NCBI RefSeq assembly: GCF_005217455.1
Contig: NZ_SZPQ01000039.1
Location: forward strand, 1 to 42,129
Reading direction: 5' to 3'
DNA from: Martelella alba
Lineage (GTDB): Bacteria; Pseudomonadota; Gammaproteobacteria; Enterobacterales; Enterobacteriaceae
Length of the DNA: 42,129 nucleotides
The position numbers and the translations under genes were made by a program. Below are positions 26,574-34,380 of the stretch, piece after piece. Each line of letters opens with the position of its first letter. Position 1 is the first letter of the stretch. Under the pieces are notes generated by a model. The model was not told the origin of the DNA. It worked only from the letters and a program-made list of their open reading frames with translations, and ran no database searches.

Positions 26574-27673
26574 AGATTCGCTCAGTTCAGGCGCAGGCTA
26601 TCAATATTCCCTTCGATGATGGGGGAAATAAAAAAGTCGTCACGCCCACAACTTGGAATAGCCTGGAAATGGTGCTGGTCCGGGTAGAGGATAGCGATGG
26701 TAATGTGGGGTGGGGGGAAGCTTTCGGCTATTTTGTTTCTGCAGCGACGAAAGCAATCATTGACAATCTTCTCAAACCTTTATTAGAAGGTCACGAAGTA
26801 GAATCCATATCTGACTGGAGCCGCGCGATACAACACAAATTGCATGTCTATGGTCGTTACGGTATAACCATGTTCGCCATTTCCGGCCTTGATATTGCGC
26901 TGTGGGATTTATGGGCAAAACGCCACAAAGCGCCATTATACAGTTTACTGGGAGCCGACGAGAAAAAAATGCTGCCCACTTATGCCAGCCTTGTCGGTTA
27001 CAATGACCCTACTGTAACGCCGTTCCAATGCCAAAAAGCGATCGATGACGGGTTTATCAACGTCAAGATTCATGAAACTGACCTGGCGATTATTACCGCC
27101 TGTCATGACCATATCAGCAAAAATAGTCCCAGCGCGCAAATGGCAATTGATGTTAACTGCAGTTGGTCGTTACAGCAAGCCAAGGAATACTTACATATAT
27201 TTGAAAATATGAAACGTATTTCATGGCTGGAAGAGCCCATTTTCCCGCCGGAAGCGTTCGCCGTATTGGCGGAACTGCGTCATTTCCATGTTCCACTGGT
27301 GGCTGGGGAAAATTGGTGCACTGAGTATCAATTTCAGCTGGCTCTTGAATATCAAGCGGTTGATTTTATCCAGCCTAGCGTAACGAAAGTGGGCGGTATT
27401 ACTGAATTTCTGAAAATTGCCAAAAACGCGCTGTTGCAGCATATGGAGATCCTGCCACATTGCCCTTATTTCGGCCCAGGCTTTCTGGCAACTTTACATT
27501 TGGCTAAGGCGTGTTGTAATATCAAAGATGTGGAGTATTTATATGTTAGACCCGAAGCCGACTTGTTTAATTACACCTCTATCCGTAACGGCAGCCTGTT
27601 TATGCTAAGTGATCGACCAGGCATAGGGTTGGAACCTGATGAGGTAGTGATCAGCCATTATAAAATACCTTGA
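26570..27673 (+). CDS. Enolase-superfamily (mandelate racemase-like) sugar acid dehydratase
   Basis: 367 residues from ATG 26570, overlapping the udh-like stop by four bases. N-terminal capping domain (about 1-125) and barrel. Metal ligands Asp194 (IDVNCSW), Glu221 or Glu222 (LEEPIFPPE) and Glu247 (AGENWC). Lys166-x-His168 (VKIHET) replaces the usual Lys-x-Lys, and the position of the dyad Asp appears as Ser270 (QPSVTKVGG) while His297 (PHCPYFGPG) is kept. That combination is not the standard mandelate racemase set, so the reaction (dehydration, epimerisation or lactone cycloisomerisation) is open. Coupling to udh suggests it acts on the aldarolactone or aldarate. Confidence 0.82.
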   Translation: MKIRSVQAQAINIPFDDGGNKKVVTPTTWNSLEMVLVRVEDSDGNVGWGEAFGYFVSAATKAIIDNLLKPLLEGHEVESISDWSRAIQHKLHVYGRYGITMFAISGLDIALWDLWAKRHKAPLYSLLGADEKKMLPTYASLVGYNDPTVTPFQCQKAIDDGFINVKIHETDLAIITACHDHISKNSPSAQMAIDVNCSWSLQQAKEYLHIFENMKRISWLEEPIFPPEAFAVLAELRHFHVPLVAGENWCTEYQFQLALEYQAVDFIQPSVTKVGGITEFLKIAKNALLQHMEILPHCPYFGPGFLATLHLAKACCNIKDVEYLYVRPEADLFNYTSIRNGSLFMLSDRPGIGLEPDEVVISHYKIP

Positions 27674-27726
27674 GTTATCACGCATACTAAAATCGAGTAA
27701 AGGCCATTTTCAGCGAAGAGATCAAT

Positions 27727-28482
27727 GTGCAACCGATTGAAATTTATGATGAATATATAGGGAACATCCCTGTTATACATGTGGTTCCCGCGGGTGAAAA
27801 AGATAAAGCATTACCAACAATTTTTCATTTTCACGGTTATACCTCGTCAAAAGAATTACATAGCTTTTTTGGCTATGCATTTGCCCGTGCTGGGTTTCGT
27901 GTCATTCTTCCAGAAGCCATACAGCATGGGCAACGCTTTGATGGCAATATAGAACGTCGCCGTTATCAATTTTGGGAAATACTCGAAAGAAATATTGATG
28001 AATTTGCTTTGTACGTAAGCCACTACCAGAAAAAGGGTTTACTGATTGAAGGGAAAATTGGCATATCCGGCACTTCAATGGGCGGTTTTACAGTACTAGG
28101 ATTACTTGCCAAATATACTAACATCAATGCGGCGGCAAGTTATATGGGTTCAGGTTTCTTTGCAACATTATCGCATAATCTTTTTCCACCAGTGCCGATT
28201 AACAATGAGGCGGACTTTGCTCAGGTTGACCGGATCATGACTAATTTGAATAAATTGGATTCACGAATGAATCTCGCTGCCCTTGGCGCGGTCCCACTTT
28301 TCTTGTGGCATGGTAAGCAGGATGAAATAGTACCGGTATATGAAAGCGAAGCACTCTATGCTGAATTACAACACCATGATTATGCAGCGAAAACCACATT
28401 GATCATTGACGAAAATGCCACGCATAAAGTCACTACTGAAGCCCTCTACCAAGGGGTGGCATTTTTTCACAATATGTTATGA
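27727..28482 (+). CDS. yjfP: YjfP-like alpha/beta hydrolase
   Basis: 251 residues from GTG 27727 (GAAGAGA upstream; the overlapping ATG at 27725 is out of frame). It aligns along its length with E. coli YjfP esterase: HFHGYTSS (oxyanion region), ILPEAIQHGQRF, Ser117 in the nucleophile elbow G-T-S-M-G, Asp199 (HGKQDEIVP) and His233 (ENATHKVT). YjfP hydrolyses small esters in vitro. As the last gene of an operon with a lactone-forming uronate dehydrogenase it could act as a lactonase or deacylate a sugar acid; that role is inference. Confidence 0.82.
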   Translation: MQPIEIYDEYIGNIPVIHVVPAGEKDKALPTIFHFHGYTSSKELHSFFGYAFARAGFRVILPEAIQHGQRFDGNIERRRYQFWEILERNIDEFALYVSHYQKKGLLIEGKIGISGTSMGGFTVLGLLAKYTNINAAASYMGSGFFATLSHNLFPPVPINNEADFAQVDRIMTNLNKLDSRMNLAALGAVPLFLWHGKQDEIVPVYESEALYAELQHHDYAAKTTLIIDENATHKVTTEALYQGVAFFHNML

Positions 28483-29180
28483 ATCAGGCGCCGGAACCCT
28501 TTCTTTAAGGGCTAAGCATTCTTCTCTTCGGTGGCTCGCAGTTTTCAGCAAAGTGGAAATCTGCAACTTACTGACGCGGATGGAAACCATAGATAAAAAC
28601 GCATCTTTAAGAATGATTTCCCACCCCTAACTCGCTTGATCTTATGAGTGATTCCGGAAAATTCGCCCGTATCCGAAAGGTACTTCACTCATCCGTGCTA
28701 AGATCATCCTGGTGTGCTAGAACCTGGAGAAGCGTTTGCGTGCGGTGTCAGAAGTCAGTAGATCAAGCATCTCAATTCGGGTTGCTGAAAAACTGAAATT
28801 GGCCTGCAAACCGCAACTGTAGCGATCGTTGCTCTTATAGCACGCAAATACTGCCCAATTGGCATCTTACGGTTAAACAATCTTATGATGTCATGGGGTG
28901 TGAAAACATCCGTTTTACTGAAAGCCACCAGGGTTAATTTGCTGCTGCCCAATTTATGGGCAAGGGGGAGTTACTTACCTCACAAGTACAGGTATTTACG
29001 TCGTTTATGTCCTCTTTTTGAAGATAAAATTACCATAGTGACGGGAATGATTGTGTCCTATCGCGCACGTCACGTTTTAACACCGCAGGCAAACCATACT
29101 GGCGCGTTACGAGTAAAAAAACTCTGACTGCCGCTTCCAGAGTATCATCGGCGCTGAATCGAGAAAATTATCGGTAATAT
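28483..29180. other. Long gene-free region with mobile-element debris
   Basis: About 700 bases without a credible gene. A small hairpin, CCCTT-TCTTT-AAGGG, at about 28498-28512 may end the upstream operon. From 28685 one frame reads SLIRAKIILVC before a stop, which faintly recalls the start of IS630-family transposases. A 15-base arm at 28637-28651 is complementary to 28685-28691 plus 28699-28706. The remaining ORFs are short and unrecognised. A decayed IS is the best guess. Confidence 0.35.
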
Positions 29181-30488
29181 TTACACGATACCCAACTTCG
29201 CCATAATGATTGCCAGAGCGATAGCCAGTAAAGGCACCATGGCGCACGTAGTGAAAATATATTTATAGGTATCTTTGATTTCGACTCTGGCGATAGATGA
29301 CGTTACCACTGTCCCGGCTGAATGCGGCATCGCATCAAGCGCCCCTGATGACATGGTAATGACGCGATGTATGGCATCATGGTTTATTTGCATAGCGGCA
29401 TATTTGGCACCGAGAGCCGTAAGGAAAATACCCAGGCCACCCGCCGCTGAACCCGTTATCGCAGAAAATATATTGATTGAAACAGAGGCGGAAACTAAAG
29501 GGTCGAAAGAGAATCTGTTAACATAATCGATAAACAGTTGAAATGAAGGTGCGTATTTTACCACTCCGCCAAATCCCACGACTGAGGCAGTGATAAGCAA
29601 AGAAATAATTCCGTTTTTAGAACCATCATTGAGCACTGTACTCAGGATATGCTTTTTATGAAAAACAACTAAGCCAGAAGATATCGATAGGCTCATTGCT
29701 ATAACGACGGAGTAAAGAGAGTCCACAACGCCTTTCAAAGAAAAAATTGCTACCAATAATACCACAACAGGAATCAAAGATAAGATGATAGACGGTGCAG
29801 AAGCCTCGCCTTTTCCAAACAACTCCATCTTTGCGCTATCGTCCGTAACAACAAAGTGTTCTCCCTTGGAAGCCAACTTTTTTTGCTGGGAAACAAGATA
29901 ATAATAATTCAGGATAAACGTTAACACCGAACATGCAATGCCAATATAGGGCGCTGCGAAGATCGTGGTATCTAAGTATTTGGTCGGCATGACATTCTGT
30001 ATTGATGGCGTACCTGGGAGCATTGTCATGGTAATGGTGGCGGCGACGGCCAATACAGTGCCGGGGAAAAGCTTCATTGGGATATCCGCCGCACGGAATA
30101 AGGCTAGACCGATAGGATAAAGTGTGAAAGCAACCAGGAAGGTACTTATCCCCGAGTAGGTAAGAACCAGCGTAGTTAGAAAGATAACCAGAATCACCCT
30201 TTCTTTTCCCAGAATTTTCATCAACCAGAGTGATATTGAAAAGGCCGCTCCACTCTTTTCCATCATGACCCCGAAAATAGCGGCCAGCACGAACATAATA
30301 AAATAATTACCAGCAAAATTTTGCAGGGCTACAGCGTAGCCTTCCATGAAAGTTTTCCAGATTGGCATATGATTACTGACAATGATAACCATGGAAGCAA
30401 TAATTGACACAGGGATTGTATTCAACCCTCGATACACAAGAAATGCAATGACAAATATCGAAGCCAGCAGCCCAAAAATACTCAACAT
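29181..30488 (-). CDS. GntP-type organic/sugar acid permease
   Basis: 435 residues from ATG 30488, chosen because GGTGGAG lies upstream; an in-frame start twelve codons earlier adds a charged extension. Twelve or so membrane segments, GNYFIMFVLAAIFGVMMEKSGAA, LTYSGISTFLVAFTLYPIGLALFR, TMTMLPGTPSIQNVMPTKYL and SGALDAMPHSAGTVV fit the GntP / gluconate:H+ symporter superfamily and related YqbF-like permeases. It follows a fused pseudogene and the third copy of the GntR-type operator, so it may have been the transporter of a now-broken acid-sugar operon. It appears intact. Confidence 0.85.
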   Translation of the reverse strand: MLSIFGLLASIFVIAFLVYRGLNTIPVSIIASMVIIVSNHMPIWKTFMEGYAVALQNFAGNYFIMFVLAAIFGVMMEKSGAAFSISLWLMKILGKERVILVIFLTTLVLTYSGISTFLVAFTLYPIGLALFRAADIPMKLFPGTVLAVAATITMTMLPGTPSIQNVMPTKYLDTTIFAAPYIGIACSVLTFILNYYYLVSQQKKLASKGEHFVVTDDSAKMELFGKGEASAPSIILSLIPVVVLLVAIFSLKGVVDSLYSVVIAMSLSISSGLVVFHKKHILSTVLNDGSKNGIISLLITASVVGFGGVVKYAPSFQLFIDYVNRFSFDPLVSASVSINIFSAITGSAAGGLGIFLTALGAKYAAMQINHDAIHRVITMSSGALDAMPHSAGTVVTSSIARVEIKDTYKYIFTTCAMVPLLAIALAIIMAKLGIV

Positions 30489-30499
30489 AAAACTCCACC

Positions 30500-30732
30500 T
30501 TATCTCTTGACGGTCAGAAGGCACACTTCATTCCAGTCGATATCAATACCTAAACCATGTTCATCGCGTAAAATGAAATCCATCTTCTCGTTGGTAACAA
30601 ACGGTTGTTTTATTATCTTGGTTCTGAGGGGATTAACATTTTCTTCCGATTCAACTCGTTCAGTGTTGACCAGCGAGGCCGCCATGTGCAAGCTGGCTGC
30701 AAAATGTAAGGCAGAGCCAAATGAGTGCATCG
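30500..30732 (-). pseudogene. Enolase-superfamily dehydratase, C-terminal remnant
   Basis: Reads SMHSFGSALHFAASLHMAASL, then NPLRTKIIKQPFVTNEKMDFILRDEHGLGIDIDW to a stop at 30500. This is the C-terminal end of a mandelate racemase/enolase-type sugar acid dehydratase (His at the barrel end, then the G-L-G-I-D-I segment). The first three-quarters of the gene is missing. It is joined out of frame to the IlvD-like fragment, so an internal deletion removed everything between. The stop is 12 bases before the GntP-type permease start, as in an operon. Confidence 0.75.
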
Positions 30733-30902
30733 ATACGGGCAGTTTCATCCAGATGAACATAACAGTTGGAAAGCTTGTGGGAAGCATTAATGATAGCGAT
30801 TTTGGGCTTGCCCATGTCTTCCACTCGGATATCTATGCTACGCCATTGCGCGCTCCGTACCGCCGAACGGGTAGATCCTGGCTTGAAATTGGTTTTGTAC
30901 AT
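30733..30902 (-). pseudogene. IlvD/Edd-like dehydratase, N-terminal remnant
   Basis: Starts at ATG 30902 with MYKTNFKPGSTRSAVRSAQW and matches the intact dehydratase at 19540 for about 56 residues (42 of 53 identical by eye), then runs into unrelated sequence at about 30732 and stops at 30660. Its promoter region still carries the GntR-type operator. It is the 5' end of a paralogous dehydratase gene lost by deletion. AAAGGCCTTTCAG upstream gives a weak ribosome-binding site. Confidence 0.85.
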
Positions 30903-30959
30903 CTGAAAGGCCTTTCACTGATTTTGGTTCTGTTACGCTGACTATTCTATTAATTAGGT

Positions 30960-30973
30960 TGGTTGTCCATCCA
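30960..30973. promoter_or_regulatory. Candidate GntR operator C (orphan promoter)
   Basis: On the minus strand TGGATGGACAACCA, embedded in TAAATTGG..., matches operator B with one changed base, 58 bases upstream of the fragment's ATG. It shows that the broken operon was under the same control as the intact cluster 11 kb away. Confidence 0.6.
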
Positions 30974-30977
30974 ATTT

Positions 30978-31379
30978 AATCAGAAATGATAGTAATCTCA
31001 CAAAAACCATCAGATCAGAGGAGTTATTAAGTGGTATAATGGATCTGTAGAGGGACAGTACGTGAAAAGAATCGGTATATTGGTCTATCCAATTTCCTCA
31101 TAACCGGTTGCCTGACCGTACGAATGACTCCTTACTTCATGCCGGATTACGCCTTTGCTGACTTGGTGTTAACCAAGAGGATCTTTTAGATCTAGCCCCC
31201 TTTGTGAACCAACCTCTGACTGTCCAGGCAGCTATTCTTTAGCTATGATGATGTAGAGGCCTTCCCGTAATATTCCGCCCTCCTGTGTGAAACATGCGCA
31301 AACCGCATCAATGCCCTGACGGTCACGCTGAAGTGGCTGAAGTCGATGCCGAAGATTGATGCTAGCCCACTTCACTCTA
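30978..31379. other. Gene-free region
   Basis: About 400 bases with no ORF resembling a known family on either strand. A weaker relative of the operator motif (ATTGGTCTATCCAAT, 31079-31093) is symmetric in its outer arms. The remainder looks like eroded sequence. Confidence 0.4.
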
Positions 31380-32789
31380 TCAGGATTTGTCTTTGGCTAC
31401 ATGATCGCCGGCACCGGGCTTAAGCCGGGCACTATCCACCACCGCCAAGAGCGCGGTCATGGCAACGACCAGGAACGCGATGCGAAATGGCATTTCAACC
31501 CCCGCATGAGGCAACACGGCTTGTCCAATACGCCAGGCGATCGCGCCTAGTGCGACACCCAGACCCATAGCAAGCTGGATTGCCATAGAGAATAGTGTGT
31601 TGGCATCTGACATTTGCGCCTGTGGCACATCTGAGAACGCTATAGTATTGAGTGCGGTGAACTGCATTGAGCGAGCCATCCCTCCGAGGAATAACACGAC
31701 GCAGATGAGCCACAGCGGTATCTGACTGGAGAACAATGCACAAATGCCGATCAGGGTGGCATTGAGCAGGCCATTGATGACCAGCACTTGCCGGAAGCCG
31801 AAGCGGCGCATCACCCATGTGGTCATCGGCTTCATCGCCAGGTTTCCGGCGAACACCGCCATCAGCATCGCACCCGCCGAGAAAGCGTCAAAGCCGAAAC
31901 CGAGTTGGAACATCAGTGGGATCAGGAACGGTATCGCGCTTACCCCCAAACGGAACAGCGAACCCCCGCAGATCGCCACGGCGAAAGTCGGAAACGCGAG
32001 CGCGCCGAGGTTGAACATTGGCCGTGCCGCACGTTTGAGGTGGACCACGCCCATCCCCATCAGTACCAGGCCGACAACCAGCGGCAGCACCGATTCATCC
32101 CATGCCGCCTCGGTCCGAGACAAGATTTCAGTGGCCGTCATTAGACCAAAAAGGCCGCCGCCGGTCAGCAGGAAGCCCGGCCAGTCGAAGGACTTTTCCC
32201 GGTCGGGCTTCAACGCTGGCACGATCCACCATGCCAGTAGAAAGGCAATCACTCCCAGCGGCAGATTGAGCCAGAAAATCCAGCGCCAGTTGCCGTGGTC
32301 AGCTATCAGTCCGCCCAACGGCGGCCCTAACACCGGTGCCACCAGCGCCGGCCAGGTCAGTACCGCGATGGCTCGTATTAGTTCCTTCTTGGGTGTTTCG
32401 CGTAGTACCACCAGCCGCCCGACCGGCACCATCAGCGCTCCTCCGATGCCTTGCAAAATACGCGTGATAACGAACTGCAGCAGCGATTCCGACAGGCCGC
32501 ATAGCAGTGAAGCAATGGTAAACAAGGCAATGGCGACAGAGAACACGCACCGCGCGCCGAAGCGCTCCGCCGCCCAGCCGCTGATAGGGATGAGGACGCC
32601 TAGCGTCAGCATATAAACTGACACGCCAGCATTGAGATCAACCGGTAGCACGGCGAAGCTGTGAGCCATCGCCGGGATTGCCGGGGTGATCACCGTAGCG
32701 TCCAGGTTCTCCATGAAAAACGTGCCTGCCACCAGTAAGGCCAGCCTGGCACGGCAATCGATCATCGGCATTGAATGTGCGCGCTCCAT
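31380..32789 (-). CDS. DHA2-family MFS drug exporter
   Basis: 469 residues with about fourteen membrane segments. LLVAGTFFMENLDATVITPAIPAMAHSF matches the DHA2 (EmrB/QacA-like) helix 1 signature with D-A-T-V-I. GWAAERFGARCVFSVAI is motif A, RILQGIGGALMVPVGRLVVLRE is the helix-4 motif, and APVLGPPLGGLIADHGNWRWIFWLNLP is the antiporter motif C. It would expel drugs or other toxic compounds using proton influx. The start is uncertain (ATG 32789, or ATG 32771 with GGAG about twelve bases before). It is divergent from a LysR gene across an IS110 remnant. Confidence 0.9.
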   Translation of the reverse strand: MERAHSMPMIDCRARLALLVAGTFFMENLDATVITPAIPAMAHSFAVLPVDLNAGVSVYMLTLGVLIPISGWAAERFGARCVFSVAIALFTIASLLCGLSESLLQFVITRILQGIGGALMVPVGRLVVLRETPKKELIRAIAVLTWPALVAPVLGPPLGGLIADHGNWRWIFWLNLPLGVIAFLLAWWIVPALKPDREKSFDWPGFLLTGGGLFGLMTATEILSRTEAAWDESVLPLVVGLVLMGMGVVHLKRAARPMFNLGALAFPTFAVAICGGSLFRLGVSAIPFLIPLMFQLGFGFDAFSAGAMLMAVFAGNLAMKPMTTWVMRRFGFRQVLVINGLLNATLIGICALFSSQIPLWLICVVLFLGGMARSMQFTALNTIAFSDVPQAQMSDANTLFSMAIQLAMGLGVALGAIAWRIGQAVLPHAGVEMPFRIAFLVVAMTALLAVVDSARLKPGAGDHVAKDKS

Positions 32790-32973
32790 TTAGTCATTTA
32801 TCCAGTCTTATTGCACCTGCGCTGCGGGCCCTGATGAGATTCGCAGACTCGCACCTCATTTTCCTGGGGGGCTTCAGGCCCGACAAACCATTCAGGTTTC
32901 GCAAATCCCGGTCTTACCTGTCTTCGTCATCACTCTGGCTGCCCTCGCAACCTTTCCGCATTCCCCCTTTCGT

Positions 32974-33169
32974 TTATGGGTTAATGGTTTTCAGCTCCCT
33001 GGCACAGCACTGGGAGCCGCCGCAGGCTTCCATACCAATCAGACAGGGTTCCCGGTTGCTGAAGAAGGTCAGGAAATCCTGACGGCACAATTGCCTGTCC
33101 ACCACTTCGCCGCTATGTTAATCAATGAAGTGAACCTTAATCAGGTGCTTTGCGATATCTATCTACGCC
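32974..33169 (-). mobile_element. IS110-family transposase remnant
   Basis: On the minus strand the frame reads GVD..DIAKHLIKVHFID, a TAA, then HSGEVVDRQLCRQDFLTFF and EPCLIGMEACGGSQCCAREL, ending at a stop at 32974. D-I-A-K and G-M-E-A-C-G-G are hallmarks of the RuvC-like DEDD domain of IS110-family transposases. Only about 65 codons of the roughly 320-400 survive, with an internal stop and a frame slip near 33160. Sequence from about 32790 to 32970 (containing GGCTTCAGGCCC and GAAAATGAGG-like stretches) may be its 3' end, implying an internally deleted copy of about 500 bp. The DHA2 start lies right beside it. Confidence 0.75.
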
Positions 33170-33430
33170 AACCGGAGTATATTTATTCATGTGTGGAGCC
33201 TCCTGTCTGGGGAGCGATATGCATTCCGTTATTGGGCACAATGATGCCGAAAATCTGCGGGGCTCCACACCCGCGCCTTTCAGCCTCTGCGGTGTATGTC
33301 AAATAGTTGGGATGCGTTCATCTTATTCTCCATAGATGACTGGGTGGAATGTTAAAGAAACAACGTAAATGATGTATGAATAGAGAACAATTGGGTTTAA
33401 AATATTCCCTTTATTCTGTTTATGTGAATT
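33170..33430. other. Region upstream of LysR gene
   Basis: About 260 bases holding the IS110 5' stem-loop and, from 33340 on, AT-rich DNA that must contain the LysR promoter (TATTCCCTTTATTCTG region). No LysR-type T-N11-A box can be named with confidence. No other gene seen. Confidence 0.4.
33191..33270 (-). ncRNA. Stem-loop upstream of the IS110 remnant (possible vestigial bridge RNA)
   Basis: GTGTGGAGCC (33191-33200) and GGCTCCACAC (33261-33270) are perfect 10-bp inverted arms around 60 bases. They lie just before the transposase start on its strand, where many IS110 elements encode their structured bridge RNA. Structure and role are inferred from position only. Confidence 0.3.
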
Positions 33431-34315
33431 ATGGACCTGCTTTCCCATCTGCGTGACCTTATCGCCATTACCGATCATGGTAGCCTGGCCGCAGCGGCCA
33501 AGATGCGCGGTGTGGCCCCGTCCGCGGTGACGGCCAGCTTGCAACGCTTGGAATCCTACGTTGGCGCCAGGCTGCTGCTCCGCTCCACCCGAGGCTTGTC
33601 ATTGACACTGGAGGGTGAGCGTTTTCTCGAACACTGTCGTCGCATCATCGGTGATCTGGATGAAGCCATCGACCAGGTAGCTGATGCTGGGCGGCTGAAG
33701 GGGATTATCCGGTTAACCTGTATCAACGACTTCGGACGCTCACGGCTATCGGCACTGATCGACGGTTTCCAGGCACACCATTCCGGAGTGAAGTTTGAGC
33801 TATCTCTGGACGACGAAGTCATAAACCTGATCGAGACCGGCTACGATCTGGCACTTCGCACCGGACCGCTGACCGATTCTCGACTCAAGGCCCGGCTGAT
33901 TTTGCAAGCTGGTCGTTCAGTTTGCGCTTCACCCGCCTATTGGGCCCGACACGGGAAGCCACGGCACCCCGAGGAGTTGGTGGAGCACAATTGCTTAGTG
34001 CTGTCACGTCGAGGCGATCCTCAACATATCTGGCGGTTCCAGGACAACAACAGGGAACTTACCGTGAAAGTCTCGGGAAACCGGGCTACTAACGATGGCG
34101 GTCTGTTGCGGCAATGGGCCATAGAAGGTTCTGGCGTGGTTCTCAAGTCAGATTACGACGTTGCCGACGACTTGCAGGCAGGTAACCTTGAAACGGCGCT
34201 GGAAACTTTTCAGCAGACGGACGTGAACCTTTACGCCGTGCACGCGGCGGGCCGATATCCGCCACGCCGGGTGACGGCTTTTATTGACTACCTGGTCGGA
34301 ATGTTACTGAACTGA
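33431..34315 (+). CDS. LysR-family transcriptional regulator
   Basis: 294 residues, standard for the family. The N-terminal HTH (LLSHLRDLIAITDHGSLAAAAKMRGVAPSAVTASLQRLESYVGARLLLRSTRGLSLTLEGERFLEH) is complete, followed by an effector-binding domain (GIIRLTCINDFGRSRL through VVLKSDYDVADDLQAGNL). It resembles CrgA/YhjC-type repressors of the family. It is divergent from the DHA2 exporter, a pairing often seen for regulators that control an efflux pump, but an IS110 remnant now lies between the two genes. No direct evidence for its ligand. Confidence 0.92.
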   Translation: MDLLSHLRDLIAITDHGSLAAAAKMRGVAPSAVTASLQRLESYVGARLLLRSTRGLSLTLEGERFLEHCRRIIGDLDEAIDQVADAGRLKGIIRLTCINDFGRSRLSALIDGFQAHHSGVKFELSLDDEVINLIETGYDLALRTGPLTDSRLKARLILQAGRSVCASPAYWARHGKPRHPEELVEHNCLVLSRRGDPQHIWRFQDNNRELTVKVSGNRATNDGGLLRQWAIEGSGVVLKSDYDVADDLQAGNLETALETFQQTDVNLYAVHAAGRYPPRRVTAFIDYLVGMLLN

Positions 34316-34319
34316 TGGA

Positions 34320-34380
34320 TAGTATGAGACAACAATAACTCAGTCCGGTGCATTGAGGGAGTTATTGTTGTCTCATACTA
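34320..34380. repeat. 22-bp perfect inverted repeat with 17-base loop
   Basis: Arms at 34320-34341 and 34359-34380 are exactly complementary (left arm begins TAGTATGAGACAACAATA) around a 17-base loop. It starts four bases after the LysR stop. There is no T-run after it, and arms this long and AT-rich are unusual for a terminator. It resembles two facing ends of a small element or an excision footprint, and would also stop or shield transcripts. Confidence 0.9.

Noticed and set aside
28885..29127. 80-codon ORF in the gap after the yjfP-like gene
   Set aside because: No ribosome-binding site, no similarity that I recognise, and the region looks like eroded sequence.
31079..31093. ATTGGTCTATCCAAT as a fourth GntR operator
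   Set aside because: Shares only the outer ATTGG/CCAAT arms and not the GGACAAC core of the other three sites; noted but not counted.
31744..32616. 290-codon plus-strand ORF opposite the DHA2 exporter
   Set aside because: Rich in Ser, Pro and Arg as expected for the antisense frame of a GC-rich membrane protein gene; the minus-strand frame has all MFS motifs.
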